Assembly: GCA_902517745.1 (NCBI GenBank) | Contig: CABYDS010000007.1 | Coordinates: 1-57,185, forward strand | Origin: an uncultured Pelagibacteraceae bacterium | GTDB taxonomy: Bacteria > Pseudomonadota > Alphaproteobacteria > Pelagibacterales > Pelagibacteraceae | Length of the DNA: 57,185 nucleotides | Direction of reading: 5' to 3' | In this document: positions 25,759 to 35,150 of the stretch, in pieces | Layout: each line of letters opens with the position of its first letter | Numbering within the stretch: the first letter of the stretch is position 1 | Notes under the pieces: generated by a model | The model's database searches: none | What the model was told of the DNA's origin: nothing | What the model saw: the letters and a program-made list of their open reading frames with translations, nothing else | Translations under genes and position numbers: made by a program

Positions 25759-27898
25759 TTTTAATAAGTCTTAAGTTTAATTTTTTCGGTTTCATTTTTA
25801 ATTTAGCTTTACCTCTTCCAGATAAACTAGGATTATTCATAAAATAATCATGGGCTGAAAAAGAATCATTTTCACTATATTTAATTTTTTTATAATTTCC
25901 ACTAGCATCAAGTTCCCAACTTTGTTTTTTATCTAAATAATTAGCTAACATAATTTGATCAAGAACTTGTTCGTGGACTGTTTGGTTTTCAATTGGAACT
26001 AGAAGTTCTACTCTTCGATTTAAATTTCTTGGCATTAAATCTGCTGATGAAATAAAAACTTTTGCATCTCTACTAGGCATTGTTTTTCCATTTGCAAAAC
26101 AATAAATTCTTGAGTGTTCCAAAAATCTTCCAATCATGCTTTTAACTATTATATTTTCAGATTTATCTTTAACTCCAGGTCTTAAACAACAAACACCTCT
26201 TACAAATAAAAATATCTTTACTCCAGCATTTGAAGCTTCGTAAAATTTATCAATTATCGCTGGATCTACCAAGGAATTCATTTTGGCCCATATTTCACCT
26301 TTTTTACCTTTTTTGACATTTGTTATTTCGTTAGCAATACATTTGTTCAAGGTTTCCCTAAGATTAATTGGTGATATAGATATTTTACTAAGATTTCGTG
26401 GTTTTGAATAACCAGTTACATAATTAAAAAATTTTTCCACATCAGTTGCTATTTTTTTATCAGAGCTAAATAAAGATAAGTCAGTATAAATTTTTGCATT
26501 AACTGGGTGATAATTACCAGTTCCCAGATGTATATAAGTTTGAATTTTTCCCTGCTCTTTTCTTAATATTAAAGATGATTTTGCATGTGTTTTATATTTT
26601 GCAAAACCATAAACTATTTGAATTCCTGCATTTTCTAAACTTCTTGAAAGTTGAATGTTTGCTTCTTCATCAAATCTTGCTTTGATCTCTATTAAAGCGG
26701 TTACTGTCTTTCCATTTTCAGCTGCTGTTATTAAGGCTTTAACAATTGGAGAATCTAGCGTTGTTCTGTATAGAGTTTGTTTAATTGCTATAACTTTTTT
26801 ATCATATGCAGCTTGATTTAAAAACTCAACGACAGCATCAAATGTTTCAAAAGGGTGATGAACTATTAAATCTTTTTTTTTTATAGTATCAAAAAAATTA
26901 TTATTAAACTCCTTTAATCTCTCAACCTCCCTGGGATTAAAATTTTTAAATCTTAATTTAGAATTTTTAATTTTACAAACTTGGTCTATATCTTGAATTC
27001 CAACAATGCCTTCAATTTCATAGATGTATTCAGATTTTACGTTTAACTTATTGGTTATAAACTTAATTAAGTCATTATTACTATTTTTTAAAATTTCTAA
27101 ACGTACTATGTCACCTGTTCTTCTTCTTTTTAAAGCCAATTCAAAAGATCTTACTAAATCTTCGGCCTCCTCTTGAATTTCTACATCACTATCTCTTATA
27201 ACTCTAAATAACATTTTTTTATCTAAATCATGATCAGGAAATATTTCAGAGGCAAAAAAACTTATAACATCATCTATAATTAAAAATTTTTTAAAACTTT
27301 TATTTCCATCTATTTCAATAAATCTTGATAAAGCTTTTGGAATTACTATTATTGCATTTAAAGTCCTTTTTTTATTTTTCTTATTTAATCTCATAACTAA
27401 TGCTCTTCCTTGATTTGCAATAAATGGAAAGGGATGAGCTGGGTCTATTGCTGATGGGGTTAGCAGAGGGTAAATTTCTTCATTAAAAATTTTAAATAAT
27501 CTTTTTTGTTCAGTTTTACTTAAATTTTCAGGTTTAACTATACTTATATTTGCTTTTTTTAATTGAAGAATTAAATCTCTAAATATTTTATTTTGTTTAT
27601 TAAGAAGATTATTTGTTTCCAAAATAACTTCACTCATTTGTTCATCAGGAGTAAGACCATCAGAACTAAGTGAATCTACATCTTGTTTGATTTGACTATA
27701 TAAACCTGCAACACGAACCATGAAAAATTCATCTAAATTTGATCCAGCTATAGATAAAAATTTAATTCTTTCATAAAGAGGATTTTCAAAATTTTGGGCC
27801 TCAAGAAGAACTCTGTCGTTGAATTTTAGCCAAGACAGCTCTCTATTTATGTATTTAGATTTTAGTGTTTCTTTATCTTGTTTTTTTAATGCAGTCAT
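25748..27898 (-). CDS. ppk: polyphosphate kinase 1
   Basis: Ppk makes polyphosphate from ATP, a phosphorus reserve. The 716 residues have the usual four-domain PPK1 layout: N-domain (YINRELSWLKFNDRVLLEA), head, and C1/C2 catalytic domains. Conserved blocks include YRTTLDSPIVKALITAAENGKTVTALIEIKARFDEEANI and the autophosphorylated His region (YKTHAKSSLI). The start lies only 13 bp from the divergent sixA start. Confidence 0.96.
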   Translation of the reverse strand: MTALKKQDKETLKSKYINRELSWLKFNDRVLLEAQNFENPLYERIKFLSIAGSNLDEFFMVRVAGLYSQIKQDVDSLSSDGLTPDEQMSEVILETNNLLNKQNKIFRDLILQLKKANISIVKPENLSKTEQKRLFKIFNEEIYPLLTPSAIDPAHPFPFIANQGRALVMRLNKKNKKRTLNAIIVIPKALSRFIEIDGNKSFKKFLIIDDVISFFASEIFPDHDLDKKMLFRVIRDSDVEIQEEAEDLVRSFELALKRRRTGDIVRLEILKNSNNDLIKFITNKLNVKSEYIYEIEGIVGIQDIDQVCKIKNSKLRFKNFNPREVERLKEFNNNFFDTIKKKDLIVHHPFETFDAVVEFLNQAAYDKKVIAIKQTLYRTTLDSPIVKALITAAENGKTVTALIEIKARFDEEANIQLSRSLENAGIQIVYGFAKYKTHAKSSLILRKEQGKIQTYIHLGTGNYHPVNAKIYTDLSLFSSDKKIATDVEKFFNYVTGYSKPRNLSKISISPINLRETLNKCIANEITNVKKGKKGEIWAKMNSLVDPAIIDKFYEASNAGVKIFLFVRGVCCLRPGVKDKSENIIVKSMIGRFLEHSRIYCFANGKTMPSRDAKVFISSADLMPRNLNRRVELLVPIENQTVHEQVLDQIMLANYLDKKQSWELDASGNYKKIKYSENDSFSAHDYFMNNPSLSGRGKAKLKMKPKKLNLRLIKSGN

Positions 27899-27911
27899 AT
27901 ATTTAAAATTT

Positions 27912-28436
27912 ATGCTTAAATTATACGTTATGCGTCATGCAAAATCTAGCTGGGACCACCCAAATCTTGATGATCATGAAAGACCATTAAGTAAGCGTGG
28001 CGAGAAAAATGCAAAAAAGATTTGTGAATTTTTTGTTAAAAAAAATTATAAGTTTGATTACATATTACTTTCATCATCAAAAAGAACAAAGAAAACCCTA
28101 AAAATTTTATTAAAAAAAATAGATAAACCAAAAAAAATTATTTCTTCAAAAAAATTATACTTATCAAGTGAAGATAAAATTATAGATATAATAAAAAAAA
28201 TACCAAAAAAATATAAATCAGTGCTTTTAATTAACCATGAACCTACTGTTAGAAATCTAATAAGATCACTGACAAAAAATCACAACAACAACCATTTTAA
28301 ATTATTAAACTACAAATTTCCGACATCGGCATTTGCAAAAATTTATTTTGATTTTAATGAATGGAATAAATTAGATGGAAATGGTTTAATTAAAGAATTT
28401 ACTAGACCTAAAGACCTTCAAGATTCTAAAGAATAA
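27912..28436 (+). CDS. sixA: SixA-type histidine phosphatase
   Basis: From ATG 27912 the protein has 174 residues of the RHG histidine phosphatase branch: VMRHAKSSW (catalytic His9), ERPLSKRGEKNA, LLSSSKRTKKTL and a second-His motif LINHEPTVRNL. SixA-like enzymes dephosphorylate phosphohistidine on phosphocarrier or histidine-kinase domains. The divergent position next to ppk and the 3' overlap (19 bp) with phoB place it in the phosphate cluster, but a functional link is not proven. Confidence 0.82.
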   Translation: MLKLYVMRHAKSSWDHPNLDDHERPLSKRGEKNAKKICEFFVKKNYKFDYILLSSSKRTKKTLKILLKKIDKPKKIISSKKLYLSSEDKIIDIIKKIPKKYKSVLLINHEPTVRNLIRSLTKNHNNNHFKLLNYKFPTSAFAKIYFDFNEWNKLDGNGLIKEFTRPKDLQDSKE

Positions 28437-29101
28437 CCTGCTGATCTTACAGTTCTAATTAAAGGCTTAGTATTATCTATATTAATAGCCTGTCTTAATC
28501 TTCTGATATGCACATCGACAGTTCTAGTTTCAACGTAAATATTTTCTCCCCAAACATTGTTTAAGAGTTGTTCTCTTGAATATACCCTTTTTGGATTTTT
28601 GATAAAAAAATCTAATAATTTAAATTCTGTAGGTCCTAGAGATATTTCAATGTTATTTCTATAAACTCTTTTTGTTATTCTATCTATTTTTAGATCTGTA
28701 AACTCAACAACATCAACGGTGGATTGTGGTTTTGATCTTCTGAGTAAAGATTTAATTCTTGCATTAAGTTCTTTTTGACTAAATGGTTTTGTTACATAAT
28801 CATCTGCACCTGTATCAAAAGCTCTTAATTTGTCCTCCTCCTCGCCTTTTGCTGTTAACATTATTACTGGTATGTCATTATGCTTTTTGTCTTTTTTTAA
28901 ATTTTTACATATTTCAACGCCTGACAAATCGGGCAACATCCAATCCATTAATATTAAGTCAGGAAGCTTATCTTTAATTTGTTTAAGTGCATCTTCACCA
29001 TTTTCACAGAAACTTACTTTGTAACCTTCTTTTTCAAGGTTATACTTTAGTAGAGTTATTATAGCAGCCTCGTCCTCAGCTATAAAAATGTGAGCCGACA
29101 T
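28418..29101 (-). CDS. phoB: phosphate regulon response regulator PhoB
   Basis: PhoB is the OmpR-family transcription factor that binds Pho boxes under phosphate limitation. The 227 residues comprise a receiver domain with the acidic pocket (EDE at 9-11), phospho-acceptor Asp53 (MDWMLPD) and Lys of TKPFS, then a winged-helix DNA-binding domain (LGPTEFKLLDFFIKNPKRVYSREQLLNNVWG, VDVHIRRLRQAI). It follows phoU by 3 bp at the end of the pst run. Its sensor PhoR is separately encoded at 35151-36299. Confidence 0.95.
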   Translation of the reverse strand: MSAHIFIAEDEAAIITLLKYNLEKEGYKVSFCENGEDALKQIKDKLPDLILMDWMLPDLSGVEICKNLKKDKKHNDIPVIMLTAKGEEEDKLRAFDTGADDYVTKPFSQKELNARIKSLLRRSKPQSTVDVVEFTDLKIDRITKRVYRNNIEISLGPTEFKLLDFFIKNPKRVYSREQLLNNVWGENIYVETRTVDVHIRRLRQAINIDNTKPLIRTVRSAGYSLES

Positions 29102-29104
29102 ATT

Positions 29105-29812
29105 TTACTTTTCTCCAGTAACAATAGGTTCTGTGCCTTTTGGTCGATCACCCTCTAGATATTCTCCCTTAACTAAATAATATACTTGCTCAGCAATGTT
29201 GGTTGTATGATCACCTATTCTCTCTATATTTTTAGTTACAAATAATAAGTGGGTTCCATCACTTAAGTTATTTTCGTTATCTTTTAAATATCTAATCACT
29301 TCTTGCATGCATAAATTTGTTAAATCATCAATTTGTTCGTCGCTTTCCCATACATTAATTGCCATACTCGAAGATCTTTCTAAATATGCATCTAATATTG
29401 ATTTCAATTGTTTTTGAGCATCCGAAGATACTCTTATAATAGCATCTACTAAATTTTTTGGTAAATTTTCATTTAACAAAAGAGTTCTTTTAGAAATATT
29501 TTTTGCTAAATCACCTATTCTCTCAAGGTCAGAAGATATCTTTAAAGCAGTGACTGTTTCTCTAAGATCTATGGCCATAGGTTGTCTTAAAGCAATTAAA
29601 TTTACTACTTGCTGTTCAATTAAAGTCTCAAATTTATCAATTTTTTCATCATCTTTAATTACTGCCTCAGCATTATCACTATTTCTTGTAGTAATTGCTT
29701 GAATAGCTTTACCCAAAGCTTCTTCACAAAATCCACCCATTTTAATTATATTGCTATTTAAATTTTTAAGTTCTTCTTCGTAAGACTTTACTGTATGTGG
29801 TGCTTCGGTCAT
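29105..29812 (-). CDS. phoU: phosphate transport system regulator PhoU
   Basis: PhoU links the Pst transporter to PhoR and dampens signalling when phosphate is plentiful. The 235 residues form two three-helix bundles with the repeated metal-binding DLERIGD...N and NIERIGDHTTNIAE motifs. The start overlaps the pstB stop by one base, and phoB follows 3 bp later. Confidence 0.95.
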   Translation of the reverse strand: MTEAPHTVKSYEEELKNLNSNIIKMGGFCEEALGKAIQAITTRNSDNAEAVIKDDEKIDKFETLIEQQVVNLIALRQPMAIDLRETVTALKISSDLERIGDLAKNISKRTLLLNENLPKNLVDAIIRVSSDAQKQLKSILDAYLERSSSMAINVWESDEQIDDLTNLCMQEVIRYLKDNENNLSDGTHLLFVTKNIERIGDHTTNIAEQVYYLVKGEYLEGDRPKGTEPIVTGEK

Positions 29813-30567
29813 TATCCAAACCTCCCTGTGATATAATCCTGAGTTTTTTTGTTTTCTGGATTCTTAAATATTTTATCAGTAGAACCATGTTCTATCAATT
29901 CTCCAAGGTGAAAAAAACCTGTATTTTGAGAAACTCTTGCAGCTTGTGCCATTGAGTGAGTGACTATTATAATAGTATGGTCTTTTTTTAACTCATCAAT
30001 TAGTTCTTCTATTTGAGCTGTAGCAATAGGATCTAAAGCAGAACAAGGCTCGTCCATTAGAATAACTTCAGGTTTAACTGAAATTGCCCTTGCTATACAT
30101 AATCTTTGTTGTTGACCACCAGACAAACCAGTACCTGGTTCATGAAGTCTATCTTTCACCTCTTCCCATAATGCTGCCTTTTTTAAGCTAGTTTCAACTA
30201 TTTCATCCATTTCATTCTTTGATTGAGCCATACCATGAATTGTTGGACCATAAGAAATATTTTCATAAATAGTTTTAGGAAAAGGATTTGGTTTTTGAAA
30301 AACCATACCAATTTTTTCTCTTAATCTAACAACATCACAACTTTTATCATTGATATCAAAATCATTAATTATAATCTGCCCTTTTACTCTACATATATCA
30401 ATAACGTCATTCATTCGGTTTAGACATCTTAAAAAAGTAGATTTACCACAACCTGAAGGCCCAATCAGTGCTGTAACTTGATTTTCTTCAATATCTAAAT
30501 TTATATTGAATAGAGCTTGTTTTTTTCCATAGAAAACATCTACATTTTTTGAATTTATCTTTATCAT
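29812..30567 (-). CDS. pstB: phosphate ABC transporter ATP-binding protein
   Basis: PstB hydrolyses ATP to drive phosphate import. From ATG 30567 it has 251 residues; a GGAG Shine-Dalgarno 6 bp before this ATG supports it over an upstream TTG that would overlap pstA. Walker A is [10 protein letters not shown], the signature is [15 protein letters not shown], and Walker B is [13 protein letters not shown]; the family-typical [11 protein letters not shown]-loop is present. It begins one base after the pstA stop. Confidence 0.96.
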   Translation of the reverse strand: MIKINSKNVDVFYGKKQALFNINLDIEENQVTALIGPSGCGKSTFLRCLNRMNDVIDICRVKGQIIINDFDINDKSCDVVRLREKIGMVFQKPNPFPKTIYENISYGPTIHGMAQSKNEMDEIVETSLKKAALWEEVKDRLHEPGTGLSGGQQQRLCIARAISVKPEVILMDEPCSALDPIATAQIEELIDELKKDHTIIIVTHSMAQAARVSQNTGFFHLGELIEHGSTDKIFKNPENKKTQDYITGRFG

Positions 30568-30568
30568 C

Positions 30569-31837
30569 TTAACTCCATTTTTTTTCAAATTTATGTCTAA
30601 TTATTTGTGCAAATAAGTTCATTATAATTAAAAATCCTAATAGAACCATAATACAGGCAGAAACTTTCTCGACAAAACCTCTTTCAGCGCTCTCTGCCCA
30701 AATATAAATTTGCACTGGCAAACTTGCAGCTGGATCTAAAGGAGATCCTGGTATTGTATTTACAAAAGCCACCATGCCAATCAATATCAAAGGTGCGGTT
30801 TCGCCTAAAGCTTGGGCCAAACCAATTATTGTACCGGATAAAGTCCCTGGCATAGATAACGGAACTGTATGATGCATTGTAGTTTGCATTTTACTAGCAC
30901 CCATTGCAAGTGCTGCCTCTCTTATACTTGGAGGAACTGCTTTTAAAGATGCTCTACAAGCAATAATAATTGTTGGCAATGTCATCAACGATAAAGTTAT
31001 TCCACCGACTAGAGGTGTTGACCTAGGTAATTGAAATACAGCAAGTAAAATACCCAGTCCTAAAAGACCAAAAACAATTGAAGGTACTGCTGCTAAATTA
31101 TTTATATTTACCTCAATAAAATCAGTAAATCTGTTTTTAGGAGCAAATTCCTCTAAATAAATAGCTGCTAGAACTGCTACAGGAAAAGCTATCATTAAAC
31201 AAACAAGTATAGAAAATATTGATCCCATAAATGAACTTGCTATACCAGCTAATTCAGCTTCTCTTGAATCAGGATATGTAAAAAAACTTAAATTGAATTT
31301 ACTTTCAACTTTTCCTAGTTCTACAAGTTGATCAAAAATCTTTAATTGATAATCCGTAACTCTTCTTTGATCTTCAGGTAAATCTCTTGGATAATTGCCT
31401 TTAAATACTTGATCTAAATCATCTGAGGCAGTTAAATAAACATCTTTAGTTTTTCCAATTAATGAAGGGTCGTTTAAAAGTTCCCTTTTAATCTCTCTTT
31501 CGAAAAAGTAAGAGACCATTCTCTTCAGCTCATTTTCTTGATCCTCATTAGCATTTGGATCCAAATCAGCCATTGATTTTAATGCTATATCGTAATAATC
31601 AGCATCTTTTAAATCCTCTTTAGAAGGATTTTGCTCTAACATCATTAATTCAGCATCAAAAGTAACTGGAACAATAAGCCAAGTTTTTTGAAAGGCTGAA
31701 TAGCCTGTCGAAAAAATTTTAAAAATAAAGATTGTTAAAAATAAAAGTGCCATAAAAATTGCACTTTGACCGTATAATCGAAATCTCTTTTCAGCTTTAT
31801 ATCTTTTATTTAATAATTGTTCTTTATTTTTATTCAT
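30569..31837 (-). CDS. pstA: phosphate ABC transporter permease PstA
   Basis: PstA is one of the two membrane subunits of the phosphate importer. At 422 residues it is about 120 longer than E. coli PstA: an N-terminal membrane segment (about 25-43) is followed by a charged periplasmic insertion to about residue 200, then the normal permease core with the EAA-loop signature ([15 protein letters not shown]). Long N-terminal regions occur in alphaproteobacterial PstA. The start overlaps pstC by 8 bp. Confidence 0.94.
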   Translation of the reverse strand: MNKNKEQLLNKRYKAEKRFRLYGQSAIFMALLFLTIFIFKIFSTGYSAFQKTWLIVPVTFDAELMMLEQNPSKEDLKDADYYDIALKSMADLDPNANEDQENELKRMVSYFFEREIKRELLNDPSLIGKTKDVYLTASDDLDQVFKGNYPRDLPEDQRRVTDYQLKIFDQLVELGKVESKFNLSFFTYPDSREAELAGIASSFMGSIFSILVCLMIAFPVAVLAAIYLEEFAPKNRFTDFIEVNINNLAAVPSIVFGLLGLGILLAVFQLPRSTPLVGGITLSLMTLPTIIIACRASLKAVPPSIREAALAMGASKMQTTMHHTVPLSMPGTLSGTIIGLAQALGETAPLILIGMVAFVNTIPGSPLDPAASLPVQIYIWAESAERGFVEKVSACIMVLLGFLIIMNLFAQIIRHKFEKKWS

Positions 31838-33215
31838 ATTTTTCTCTATATTTTTTAACTACTCTTAAGGCCACAATATTCAAACAGAGCGTTACTAAAA
31901 ATAATGACATACCTAAAGCAAATGCAGCTTGCGTTTTTGGGTCGCCAAAAGCTTGATCTCCAATTAATATTACAACAATTTGCGCTGTAATTGTTGAAGT
32001 AGATTCTAATGGATTTAAAGTTAAATTAGCAGCTAAACCAGAGGCCATAACAACTATCATTGTTTCTCCAATTGCTCTTGAAACACCTAATAAAATTGAA
32101 CCAACAATACCTGGTAATGCTGCAGGAAAAATAACTTTTTTTATTGTTTCTGATTTGGTTGCTCCCATGGCATAACTTCCATCTCTTAAACTTTGAGGTA
32201 CACTTGTAATCACATCGTCACTTAAACTTGAAATGAATGGTATAATCATAATGCCCATTACTCCGCCTGCCGCTAAAGCGCTTTCAGCTGAAACGTCTAA
32301 ACCCATGCTATTACCTATTTCCTTTAAAAAAGGTCCAACTGTTAGAGCAGCAAAAAATCCATAAACAACTGTTGGTATACCAGCTAAAATTTCAATTAAA
32401 GGTTTTGCGTATTGTCTAACTTTAACTGATGCATACTCAGCCAAATAAATTCCACTCATTAGTCCAATAGGAATAGCAACACACATAGCTATGAAAGCAA
32501 TAAAAAAAGTACCAGCAAAAATAGGGACTGCTCCAAAAGTATCGGAGTACATTGTCGGATCTAAAGCCTCTGAAGAATCTCTAACAAAAGCTTTTGCAGG
32601 ATACCAATGAGTTCCAAAGACAAAATCAAATAATGGAATTACTTTAAAAAAATCTATAGTTTGAAATATAAGTGAAAATACTATTCCAACAGTAGTTAAT
32701 ATTGCAGCTAAAGAAGCTGTAAATAAAACTGCTTTCAAAAATTTTTCAACTGGTTCTCTTGTTCTAGAATTAGATGAAATTTTTTTATAAGCGTAAGCAA
32801 CAGAGGCAATAATTATAGATAATACTATAACAGCTTTTGAACTTTGAGCTATTGATCGAAGACTTAAATATTTTTCAGCTGAAGCCTCAATAAAAGGTGT
32901 AATTTCTCCGGTAAATTGTCCTCGAGACAATGCTTTTGTTTTTTCGTAAATTAAATTTAATTCATCATCAAGATAACCTTGATTTGAATAATCACTTAAG
33001 ATTAATAGTTTTACAATTGTGGGCTCAAAAATTGCCCATAAAGAAAAAATTATAAAAGCTGGTATTGCACACCAAATTGCAAGATAATAACCATAAAATT
33101 GTGGTAATGCAGTTAATCTTTTATTTGTAGATTGAATTGTATATGCTTTTCTACGTCCAAAATAATAACTTGTGAAACCCAGAAGAACAATAAATGTAAA
33201 CAATATTAAGTTCAA
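31830..33215 (-). CDS. pstC: phosphate ABC transporter permease PstC
   Basis: PstC pairs with PstA to form the phosphate channel. The 461 residues carry two N-terminal membrane segments, an extended periplasmic region (about 75-120), and a C-terminal six-helix core with LRDGSYAMGATKSETIKKVIFPAALPGI. It is separated from pstS by a hairpin terminator, so its mRNA level is probably lower than that of pstS. Confidence 0.94.
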   Translation of the reverse strand: MNLILFTFIVLLGFTSYYFGRRKAYTIQSTNKRLTALPQFYGYYLAIWCAIPAFIIFSLWAIFEPTIVKLLILSDYSNQGYLDDELNLIYEKTKALSRGQFTGEITPFIEASAEKYLSLRSIAQSSKAVIVLSIIIASVAYAYKKISSNSRTREPVEKFLKAVLFTASLAAILTTVGIVFSLIFQTIDFFKVIPLFDFVFGTHWYPAKAFVRDSSEALDPTMYSDTFGAVPIFAGTFFIAFIAMCVAIPIGLMSGIYLAEYASVKVRQYAKPLIEILAGIPTVVYGFFAALTVGPFLKEIGNSMGLDVSAESALAAGGVMGIMIIPFISSLSDDVITSVPQSLRDGSYAMGATKSETIKKVIFPAALPGIVGSILLGVSRAIGETMIVVMASGLAANLTLNPLESTSTITAQIVVILIGDQAFGDPKTQAAFALGMSLFLVTLCLNIVALRVVKKYREKYE

Positions 33216-33250
33216 AGAATCTCCTTTATTGAGGACTTTACTCTTATTTC

Positions 33251-33280
33251 AAAAAAAAGGGGTCTAAAAAGACCCCTTTT
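33251..33280 (-). terminator. intrinsic terminator/attenuator between pstS and pstC
   Basis: On the minus strand AAAAGGGGTC and GACCCCTTTT form a 10-bp stem around a 6-base loop (plus-strand arms 33255-33264 and 33271-33280), followed by a run of Ts (eight As on the plus strand at 33251-33258). It sits 26 bp downstream of the pstS stop. Partial read-through would give much more pstS than pstCAB mRNA. Confidence 0.85.
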
Positions 33281-33306
33281 CTAATTATTTGTTAACAGAG
33301 TAATAA

Positions 33307-34338
33307 TTAATTACCCATAGCAACTAGCTTCGTAGCATTAGTTCTAGTTGTTTTATACAACTTAGAGTCTAATGGAACTAAACCAATATCTGCTAAGTAA
33401 CCACCTTTTCCAATAGCTTTCTTAGTTGTGAATTCTTTCACAAACTCATGTAATCCTGGGATTACTCCAACGTGAGCTTTTTTCACATAGAAAAATAATG
33501 GTCTTGCAACTGCATAACTGTAGTCTTGAATACTCGCTAGAGAGGGTTGTCCACCATCTATGCTAGCAGCTTGTAATTTATCTTTAGCAGCTAAGAAATA
33601 GCTGAAACCAAAGAAACCAAACATATCTTTATCTTGAGTTAACTTTTGGATTATTAAACTATCGTTTTCTCCTACTTCAATAGCAGCTCCATCTTCTCTG
33701 TAAAGTTTTTGTGGTTTTTTGTATTTTTTATTTCCAGCCTCATAACCAGCTTTATAAAGAGCTTTAGCTTCTTTAGTCATGCCTTTTTTCATTACTAAAG
33801 AATTCCAAGCATCTCTAGTTCCTGATGTTCCTGGTGGGATCATTACTGAAATTTTTTGTTTTGGTAAGCTAGGGTCAATTTGGTCCCAAGTTTTATAAAT
33901 ATTTGGAACTAACTTACCATCAACTACTGTATGAGCAGCTAATGCTAAATATAATTGTTCTTTAGTAAAGTTTACTGGTTTTGCATCTTTGCTGTAAGCT
34001 AATGTAATACCATCGTTACCAATTACGATCTCAACAATATCATTTACACCATTTTTCTTACATAGGGCTTTCTCTTTGTCTTTCATAGCTCTTGATGCAT
34101 TTGTAATATCTGGATGTTGTTCACCAACACCAGCACAGAATAGTTTAGCTCCTCCACCAGTACCAGTCGACTCGATTACAGGAGTTTTGAATCCTGAACC
34201 ACCAAATCTTTCAGCAACAACAGTCGCGTAAGGGAATACTGTAGACGAACCAACTATCTTAATTTGATCTCTTGCTTGAGCAACAGTTGCTATTGATAGA
34301 GCAACTAAAGAAGCAATCACTATAGTTAGTTTTTTCAT
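33307..34338 (-). CDS. pstS: phosphate ABC transporter substrate-binding protein
   Basis: PstS captures phosphate in the periplasm with high affinity. The 343-residue precursor has a signal peptide (about 1-22, ending AQA). Phosphate-binding loops are visible: KIVGSSTVFP near the mature N-terminus, ESTGTGGGAKLF, NASRAM and PPGTSGTRDAW. A Pho-box-like repeat lies about 70 bp upstream and an intrinsic terminator immediately downstream, which together fit strong phosphate-controlled expression. Confidence 0.96.
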   Translation of the reverse strand: MKKLTIVIASLVALSIATVAQARDQIKIVGSSTVFPYATVVAERFGGSGFKTPVIESTGTGGGAKLFCAGVGEQHPDITNASRAMKDKEKALCKKNGVNDIVEIVIGNDGITLAYSKDAKPVNFTKEQLYLALAAHTVVDGKLVPNIYKTWDQIDPSLPKQKISVMIPPGTSGTRDAWNSLVMKKGMTKEAKALYKAGYEAGNKKYKKPQKLYREDGAAIEVGENDSLIIQKLTQDKDMFGFFGFSYFLAAKDKLQAASIDGGQPSLASIQDYSYAVARPLFFYVKKAHVGVIPGLHEFVKEFTTKKAIGKGGYLADIGLVPLDSKLYKTTRTNATKLVAMGN

Positions 34339-34408
34339 TATCTTTAATCCTTTCGTTATTTATTAATTAAAAGATGCCTGACTCGTATAAATTTATTGAA
34401 TCTTTAAT

Positions 34409-34426
34409 ATTACAGAATTATTACAG
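34409..34426 (-). promoter_or_regulatory. Pho box upstream of pstS
   Basis: On the minus strand CTGTAAT-AATT-CTGTAAT gives two identical 7-mers 11 bp apart, close to the PhoB-binding consensus (CTGTCAT-N4-CTGTCAT). It ends 71 bp upstream of the pstS ATG, in the 109-bp gap after the unknown exported-protein gene. This is the clearest Pho box in the window and a good reference for the others. Confidence 0.8.
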
Positions 34427-34447
34427 TTTTGTTAAAAACCTAACTTT

Positions 34448-35056
34448 TTAGTTGTATTTCATTGAGACAATAATCTCACTATTTTCAGTTTCTAGACCAC
34501 CTTTGCATGAAACTGGATTTACGTTATCCTTAAAAGCAAGATCTGGGGTTGGTCTTAAGACAACTTCCAGTTTTACCAAATTAACTAATTCCTCAAGAAT
34601 ACTTTGGTCATAACGCCATTTTGGCCAACTAGTAGGAGTAGAAAAAATAGATGTTAAATAGCTTGTCGCCATAGTAAACCTATAATTACTCATATTTTCA
34701 TTTCTCAGTAAGTGATCTCTAACAGAATTAAATATGTTTCGACATCTCAATGAATCTGACATGTAGTTCTCTTTTTTTAAATTTTCATTTACTGGAATTG
34801 AAACAATTAAATCTACTGTATTTCTCCAATAGGAACTGAGAACATCTATATATATATCTTCATACGGTACATCTTTATGTTTTTTTATTTCAGGATATGA
34901 ACTTTTTAAGTCTTCCTGTAATCTAAAGATACCAATATCAAAAACAGTTAATTGCTGGTTTCTTAAAATTGTAGAAATATCTGATGCATTACTTTTAGTA
35001 ATGATCGACATTAAAAAAAAAATAATAATTAAAATACTATGTAATATCTTAATCAT
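34448..35056 (-). CDS. exported protein of unknown function between phoR and pstS
   Basis: The 202-residue protein has a signal peptide (about 1-24, ending SNA) and a mostly helical, soluble mature part. Two cysteines (RCRNIF near 104 and SCKGG near 188) could form a periplasmic disulfide. No domain is recognised. It lies downstream of phoR in the same direction, separated by 94 bp containing a hairpin, and just before the pstS Pho box. Its placement inside the phosphate cluster suggests a phosphate-related periplasmic or envelope role, but this is only positional. Confidence 0.7.
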   Translation of the reverse strand: MIKILHSILIIIFFLMSIITKSNASDISTILRNQQLTVFDIGIFRLQEDLKSSYPEIKKHKDVPYEDIYIDVLSSYWRNTVDLIVSIPVNENLKKENYMSDSLRCRNIFNSVRDHLLRNENMSNYRFTMATSYLTSIFSTPTSWPKWRYDQSILEELVNLVKLEVVLRPTPDLAFKDNVNPVSCKGGLETENSEIIVSMKYN

Positions 35057-35085
35057 AAATTAATTTTAAATAAACTAAGATACGA

Positions 35086-35117
35086 ATCAACAAAAGATTT
35101 GTTAAATCTTGGTTGAA
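35086..35117 (-). terminator. hairpin between phoR and the unknown exported-protein gene
   Basis: AAGATTT-GTT-AAATCTT is a perfect 7-bp inverted repeat with a 3-base loop (35094-35110), extended outward by CAAC/GTTG with a small bulge. On the minus strand it is followed by a short T-rich stretch. It could end phoR transcripts or serve as an operator for the exported-protein gene; the sequence does not decide. Confidence 0.4.
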
Positions 35118-35150
35118 TAAGAGTTAATTTTAAACAATTTTTTAAATTAA

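Noticed and set aside
27819..27911. Upstream start for sixA
   Set aside because: The extension is antisense to the ppk start and adds residues before the family-typical MLKLYVMRHAK beginning.
33283..33296. ATTTGTTAACAGAG near the pstS stop, similar to half of the aapJ palindrome
   Set aside because: Only the left arm and core match, and it overlaps the transcribed pstS 3' end, so a shared operator is unlikely.
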